64,000 nucleotides of DNA, taken from contig NC_133121.1 in NCBI RefSeq assembly GCF_033568475.1, forward strand, positions 2,418,001-2,482,000, written 5' to 3'. The notes under the pieces are model-generated. The model was not told where the DNA came from. It searched no databases and saw nothing but the letters and a program-made list of their open reading frames with translations. Position 1 is the stretch's first letter. Each line of letters begins with the position of its first letter. Source of the DNA: Henckelia pumila. Taxonomy: Eukaryota > Streptophyta > Magnoliopsida > Lamiales > Gesneriaceae. The position numbers and the translations under genes are program-made. This document shows positions 57,509-64,000 of the stretch, in pieces.

Positions 57509-60500
57509 TAAACGACAAATTCTTAAGTTCTTGTCTGTAGTGAGTGTTGTACTTATTGTTGGTGGTATCTTCATCAATATTACAATAATTAATAAATTAT
57601 ATTATATTAATATATGATTTTAAAAGAAATCTTAATGGTTGATGTGTAATATATTGGTCCTATATATAACAAAGTGGCGGACATATACTTTGGCATCTCT
57701 TCGTTTGCGTCCACGTTGAGTGGCTCATTTTTGCCTTTTTGAAAAGTAATTGACAAATTCATTCAATTATGGACCGGCAAGATTTTGTTGGGACATTAAT
57801 AATAGCATTTCATGTAGTAGAGTTTTTAATCACGTGATAATTAATGCAATTTAATATGTCTGACATTTCATCGTTATTAACGTTACAGAAAATGCCGCTT
57901 GCGAATTTTTTCAATAATGGTAATTATATATTGAAACGAAATTGAACTTGTTTGACGTATTATAATACATAAATCGATACGAATAACACTATTTTCTTGA
58001 ACTTGATTAGCAATTCGATTTTTTTTTCTAATTTTAATAATTTGTGTAACAACACAACGAACGTCTCGAATCGGGCCTTGAACTTTGTCAATCTTCTTGA
58101 ATTTGATGAGCTTTAGTTGAGAGAATTTAATTATTACTTGAATTCTACTTTTCTCCTTCTTTTTATGACTTATGTGATTTCTTGGTTATCTATCTTATGG
58201 TTGCGATTATTTGGGGTGATTATCATATGATAAGACTATTAATAATAATTTATCACATTTTTACTTAACAATTAGATTTGAGCATGATTTGTAATCCTCA
58301 ATTTCATTAAGGATAAATAATCTATTACTTGTATAAATGGAAAGAAAATTATAAAACTCCAAATATACCCTTCTTTATAATCTTTTCTATCATATTTAAA
58401 GGGCAAAATTGCGATTTTATGTTTAATCATAATTGTAATCAATCACAGTAAACAAGTAATTATTTATCCATAACACTCTATATCATATCTAATTAGTTTA
58501 CTAATCACTTTATAAATTATATCTTCACAATCATATCAACATAAGTAAATGCAACCTATATGTGTATAGTTTGAAGGATGCTAATTCTTATCATTTCATT
58601 GATGATGTGTCGTAATTTGATTGACTCTCCATTATTTATTTGGTACTTATTTTCCGTAAAAGTTGATCAAATACTAAAAATATTAGTATTATGTTTCACA
58701 CAATACAAGGTTTGATTTTAAAACTACTAAAGTATAAGTATTTTATTCCGTTTAGTGCAATATGCAATCTTAATTTGTTTACAAAATATATTAAAATATT
58801 AATTAATTAACTATTTATTTTTTTCAAAATGTAATATTCTAATAAATAGAAATTTTTTTGCATTGATATTTTTAATATTTATTTACCATAATTTGAGGAC
58901 AACAAATTTAATTTTAAACAATCCATATAAAATCAATGACTCCAAATAAATTTATATAATTATTACATCTGAACCGAATCGATCTCGATCCTATATAATA
59001 CCTACGTACCATAGACAAGGTGATTGATGTGTAACATACAAATATGTTACACCTTGTAGAACAGACAAGTAATATATCCACTTTACATTTATGACAAAAA
59101 CTACAACATTTACACGAGATGTACGTTTGATCAAATCATTTGACCAGACGAAATAACATGTAAGAGCTAGCGCGTTTACCTCTTCCTTTCCAATATAAAT
59201 CAAAATTTTATTTACATATTTGAAAAAAGTTTTGAATTTAATTTCGGCCCTGTTCCACTTTCTCAACTCGACTCGCGCTCCAAATGTTGAATCCAACATC
59301 ATGATTATAGGGTACCATGGATTTTTTTTTTAAAGTTAAAAAAGATATAATTGAATAGGATAGAGTCGCAAATTCGATATCTCGTTACAAACTTGAGATT
59401 GTGGTATTTGAAAAGGCAAATAATTTACAATCATTAAAAAATTTGATTATTTGATTTTGACATAAAGAAATCACTAGTGTGTTTCTTAAACTCAGGTTAC
59501 ACGTTAGCTTCTTCTTAACTTATCCAGTTTGAAAGTAGGAGCTGTAACTTAAAAAATTGCTTAAATAAATTCATCTTTTTTAAGTGCTTTTATTTTTTTA
59601 ATAAAAAAAAACAAAATTTATTTTGATGTTTGGATAATGTTAAAAAAAAATATTTTTATTTTTAAATGTAGTTAGAAGTAAAAGTAAAAACAAAAAACAT
59701 TATAGCTTTTAAAAAAAACACTTAAGTGTTTTTTAAAACAGTTTTTTTTACCAAACATAACGATTTTTTCTTAAATGCTTTTATCCTCATGGTTTCTCTA
59801 ATCAAACGGGCTTATAATTGGAGTCTAAAAGCTAGTTATATAGTGCTTTTGTTTCTTCAAATTAAAATGATTCTAATAAAAAAAAAATTAATGATAAAAT
59901 CACTAGATTTATGAAACACAACATACATTTGATTTTTATCTTTTCACTTTTATTTCCAAACAATACCACTTCTGATTTTTATTCACTTTTTGATAATTTA
60001 TAAAATTAATCATTCTATGAAATACATTTTTTTTTGTAAACACTTCCTTATAGTCAATTATTTCATCAGTATATTATTTGTATGATTTAACTATGTGTAT
60101 AAATCTTAGAACTAATTGTAGTACCAGCCCCTCATTAAATTTTTATTTAAAAAACATATATTCTCTTAATAAACATTAATTGACTAACACATCTTTCATT
60201 ATTTAAAAAATGAAACACACTCCGTGTTGTAAAAACTCGATCTACACGTTTACCTAATAACTTTTTCACCTTGAAAGTTTGATATTTAATTTTTAAAAGC
60301 TAAAGTCTAGAATTTTATTAATTTTACATAAAATATTTTTTCCAATTTTTTTTATGAAGACGGTATTAGTGTAATTAACTGTGAATTTCGTTTCGCAAAT
60401 GCAAAAGTCTGATACAGTGTTGATCCTTGACCGCCATCAACAAAGATTTAATTAGATGCTTTGCGGCATTTACGGTGGTCAACTGCCGCTTTATTATTAC

Positions 60501-60972
60501 CAAATTATTATTATTATATTTTTTAGTTATACAATTTAAAATTTTTAACTATGTTTAAAAATATGTGAGTTCGTGGATTCGTGACATTAAACATGTGTTT
60601 GAATGTTAAAAAAAAGTCATGTTGGTTTTTATGAAGTGTAAAGTAAAATATTAATATTTAAATATCAGATATGTTAATTAATATTAAGGGTATTTATGTC
60701 CACACACATTTATGACCAAAAATAATTATTATGAGGGATAAAGCCATTATAAGACAGTAAGATAGTAAGATTATTATTATTATTTTTCCGTCATGGTCGT
60801 CGTCATCTTTTTAATCAACCAACCAAAAATACACTATTCTCAAATTACGAAAACACTATTTATTTATTAATAAAATTCTATTTTTAATATATATATTTAA
60901 AAAAATCATATCCTACTAAATTATATTTTTATCTTTATCTATATTTTTTTTCTTTTAAATTAAATTAATCAT
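57509..60972. other. AT-rich intergenic DNA
   Basis: No gene, RNA gene or transposon coding sequence is recognised in 3.5 kb. The - strand open stretch at 59302-58991 has no family features. Confidence 0.5.
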
Positions 60973-61288
60973 AAGGAAAATTATTTTTTTGGTCCTGTAT
61001 GTTTGTCACTTTGCAATTTTAGTCCTTTATATTTTCAGATTTCAGTTTTAGTCCGCTATCTTTATTTTTTTGGCAATTTTAGTCCTTTTTTCCGACGTGG
61101 CGCTGAGTGACACCAATTCAGTGCTGATGTGGAGATGACGTGTACAGTTCCACGTAAGCATTTTCGAATAAAAAGGATCGAAATTGCCGAAAATCAAAAT
61201 ATGCAGGACTAAAACTGAAATGTGAAAACATAGAGGACCAAAATCGCAAAGTGACAAACATACCGGACTAAATTTGCAATTTTCCCTT
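60973..61288. mobile_element. Long-TIR MITE
   Basis: The left arm reads AAGGAAAATT, then GTATGTTTGTCACTTTGC, AATTTTAGTCC and CAGTTTTAGTCC. The reverse complement of the right arm has the same words in the same order over about 85-110 bp. The short middle contains GACGTGGC and GTGACACC. Target duplication is not clear. Confidence 0.7.
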
Positions 61289-62334
61289 AATGATATCATC
61301 CTAAACATAAGAAAATTTTCATTTTTGGTCTTTTATTAGTCTTTTAAATTTGGGATTTTCATCTTATATGTTATCAAATTTCAGATATATTCAGTGTTGT
61401 AATTTTTTATTTTGAAAATTTTAGTTTTTTTCTCATTAGGAGTTCAACAATTATTTATTTGACATTCATAATCTTTTTTTTTTTTGACAGGGACATTCAT
61501 AATCTTTTAGTTGGCTCATAGTGTGCAAATAAAGTTAATGTTACACATTAACTTAAAATATTTCAATGCTGCATATACTAATTTCAAACTAACACCGAAG
61601 AGTACTAGATAAAACAAACTCTTTCTTCATTGTTATCGTAAAACGAAATAATCTTCTCGGGATCATTTAAATTTAATTCTTGAAATAAGAAGGAATCAAA
61701 TTACAAGTACTCCTCCATCACTTTCTTTTCTAAATGCATCAAGAGCAACTTGCGAAAAAAAAAATTATTAGATTTTAAACCCTTTTATATATCTAAATAT
61801 CTAACGGAAATAATTCGTAAGGTGGAAAACTTTATTCTTGGATATTTAATCTATTATTAAAGCTGATTTTATGGTAATTTTCCTAATATATAATATTTTT
61901 GTCGTCTAAATCTATATTGCACCAGATATGTTTCAAAGCAATATATAAAATATATATATATAATAAAAAATTAATTTATAAAAATAAAGTATACATTGCG
62001 TGCATGAAATGGAAATTCTTTTGCTTCCTCCAAATAAAACCCTAACGAATTTTTCTTTCCAAATAAAACCCCCCAAACCATTCCCCTTTTTTTTCGTCGG
62101 CCCTATTTTTATCAGTCACATCTCTCTCTAATCTCGAATTTAAAAAGAATTTCACATATCACAAAAACCTATCAAAATCATCTTTTTTTCATTCCAAAAT
62201 CTCTCGAGTCTTTTCACAAATTAAAAGAGAAAAAAGAAAGAAAGAAAAAAAAGATACAAAAAACCCATCTTAAAAACCCTAATAAATGCTCGTAAAACGC
62301 ACCCATATTTTCTTGAATTAGCTTCCACAGCACC
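61289..62334. promoter_or_regulatory. Spacer and Pumilio upstream/5' UTR
   Basis: AT-rich to about 62030. 62030-62334 is C/T- and A-rich with a GAAA-type run (62220-62255), as in a 5' leader. No other gene. Confidence 0.4.
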
Positions 62335-63865
62335 ATGAACAACGACGAGTGTGAGGATCTTGAAGGGTTGAATGTGATAAAGAATCAAAGAAGCATGCTC
62401 CGAACTCTGCCGATGCAAGAGAACCTCCACCACGGGGCGGAGAGCTTCTTCCCCGCCGCCCTTTATCCCGCCGGAGAACAAATCAACGGAGTCTTTGAAA
62501 ACCACGTTCGTTCGCCGGGATTCGGTTCAGGTTATGATCATGTAAGACATGAGCAGATACATACTAGTGTCTTTGCGAACCCTAGTTGGCCTAGTTTCGT
62601 CCCAGATCATGCCCATTATGAGAGTCCACTCGTGTCGGAATTCGGTGCTCTCAATCTCTCCGACACCCCACATCCGGCGGCCTTCTTGGCGGCGCCGCCG
62701 CAAGATTACGGGGGTGCTGTTTATACTGGTGGGGATCCTTTAAATCTTCGCAGGGAGTTTGATTTGCCAACAGGGATGGGTTTCTCCTATACGAATCCAC
62801 AGGTTCCCAATGGGAGTCTACAGAAACTGAGGGCTCAATCTGCTGCAAATGGGAATATGGGATTGTTCGCCCATCCCCAAAATTATACTTTTTACAAAAA
62901 TCTTGAGAATTCAAACCCTTTTTCTGTGAATGGTCACTTCATGAATCCAAGTCCCGTCTGCGATTTCAACAACGGCGGAACGTACAATCTTCCACGGAAC
63001 CTGAACGGAAACTTTCGTTGGAACGAATTCAGATTGCTTGAAAACAGGAATTTGGAGAGGGGAGGCTTGCTGATTACGGCGGCGAAAGATCAACATGGTT
63101 GCAGGCAATTGCAGAAGAAGCTCTTACAGGGAACCCCTCAAGAAAAGAACTTTATTTTATCTGGATTGATGAGCCATGTGTTTGATTTGATGGTGGATCA
63201 GTTCGGGAATTATCTGATTCAGACAATATTTGAAGTATGCAGTGTGGAACAGATGGATCAGTTGCTTTGGTTCGTGACCAATGATTTAATAAGTCTATTT
63301 CGTGTTTGTCTTGATATTCGTGGGTAAGTTAATTAATGCATGCTTTTTTACATTATATAATCAACAGATATATCATAGTAGAATCATAAGTTTATATGAC
63401 TTCCTGATCAAGTAGTAATCTTTAAGGGTCAGCCATTGCTTAGTTTCCTATCGTGATATCGAAGAACATTATATAATTATGTGAATGAAATGAGGTGGAT
63501 TGATGACTAAAACATGAACCATACTGCTTGAATGATTCATAATTTCATGCATTATTTCTTGCATGCATTATATTTTCAAGTTAATTATTGAGCTATGAGA
63601 ATGGTATTAATTGCCTTATGGTATTGAGCTATCAAAAGGGGAGTAGGTTTTTGTTTTGTTGAGTTAATCTAATTAGTTTTTTTGTGGGGGGTTAATTTGC
63701 AGAGCAAAAGCTATGCAGACGATGCTCGAACATCTGAAAACACCGGAACAAACGGCTCGGGTTCTGTCTGAATTGAGGAGATTAACTGTTCTTCTCTCAA
63801 GGAGTAAGATTGGACAACATGTGATTCATCACTGTTTGCAATCCTTCTCTCCCGAGGAGAACAAG
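62335..63865 (+). CDS. Pumilio-family RNA-binding protein, 5' part
   Basis: Exon 1 is 62335-63323 (donor GG/GTAAGT) and exon 2 is 63703-63865 (acceptor TTTGCAG, donor ACAAG/GTCTTT). The join gives CLDIRGAKAMQTMLEHLKTP. The first 235 or so residues are unstructured and rich in N, P, G and S. PUF repeats begin near residue 240: LLITAAKDQHGCRQLQKKLL, then HVFDLMVDQFGNYLIQTIFE, then SRSKIGQHVIHHCLQSFSPE. The DQHGCR and DxFGNYL words carry the RNA-contacting positions of PUF repeats. The style is that of plant APUM7/8/12-like proteins, which bind mRNA 3' UTRs. Further repeats lie beyond the window. Confidence 0.9.
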
Positions 63866-64000
63866 GTCTTTGTAATTTCCATTCCTTATCTCAAGATTAT
63901 TATATATCCCATCTAGAACTTTTTGTTCTTTAATATTTATGTATATATATACTTTCACGTGCCACAAATCATTGTATATGAAAAGAACATTAATATTTTT
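63866..64000 (+). other. Pumilio intron 2 (partial)
   Basis: Begins GTCTTTGT and runs off the end of the window. Confidence 0.7.

Noticed and set aside
56811-57577. Large - strand open frames opposite the UGT
   Set aside because: Antisense shadows caused by the high-GC third positions of the UGT.
58991-59302. A 103-residue - strand frame
   Set aside because: No family resemblance, AT-rich codons, and no visible promoter or homologous copy.
1-64000. tRNA, rRNA or other structured RNA genes
   Set aside because: I saw no tRNA-like A and B boxes with a foldable cloverleaf and no rRNA words on either strand, but a covariance search was not possible.

Overview
This is a stretch of plant nuclear DNA: very AT-rich, with spliced genes of clear plant families (TIC21, UGT84, a plant-type Pumilio) and dense plant transposons (Ty1/copia, Ty3/gypsy, Helitron ends, MITEs). 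The closest lineage I would guess is an asterid, perhaps Lamiales; that is an inference from general sequence flavour, not something I can prove.

Layout. 1-3.8 kb: Helitron remnants with a decayed RPA-like reading frame. 3.8-25.1 kb: a + strand cluster of seven related F-box copies, of which only the one at 10930-11820 keeps a long open frame. The cluster is interrupted by a palindrome-rich LTR element (5252-8437), a copia element with a perfect target duplication (13100-17737, - strand), several MITEs, and a decayed organic cation/carnitine transporter pseudogene (21495-22935). 25.6-45.6 kb: a - strand tandem array of SKP1-like fragments, seven N-terminal-half copies and eight second-half copies. 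The array holds a 4.1-kb block repeated exactly 6,480 bp further on, a kinase-like remnant, and an inserted 8.3-kb Ty3/gypsy element that carries gag only. 46.0-51.1 kb: two well-preserved convergent housekeeping genes, TIC21 (+) and CDC123 (-). 51-56 kb: simple repeats, an RNase H-like pseudogene with a MITE in it, and AT-rich spacer. 56.1-57.5 kb: an intronless UGT84-type glucosyltransferase. 57.5-62.3 kb: AT-rich spacer with a long-TIR MITE. 62.3 kb to the end: the first two exons of a Pumilio gene that runs off the window.

How the parts relate. F-box proteins and SKP1 are partners in SCF ubiquitin ligases, so an F-box cluster lying next to a SKP1-like array is the most striking feature here. 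Nearly all copies are broken. All four array positions that hold the SKP1 N-terminal half share one single-base deletion, so the array mainly spread as non-functional copies. No copy I can read has the SKP1 C-terminal helices that bind F-box domains. The intact functions of the window are chloroplast inner-envelope protein import or iron transport (TIC21), eIF2 assembly (CDC123), small-molecule glucosylation (UGT) and RNA binding (Pumilio).
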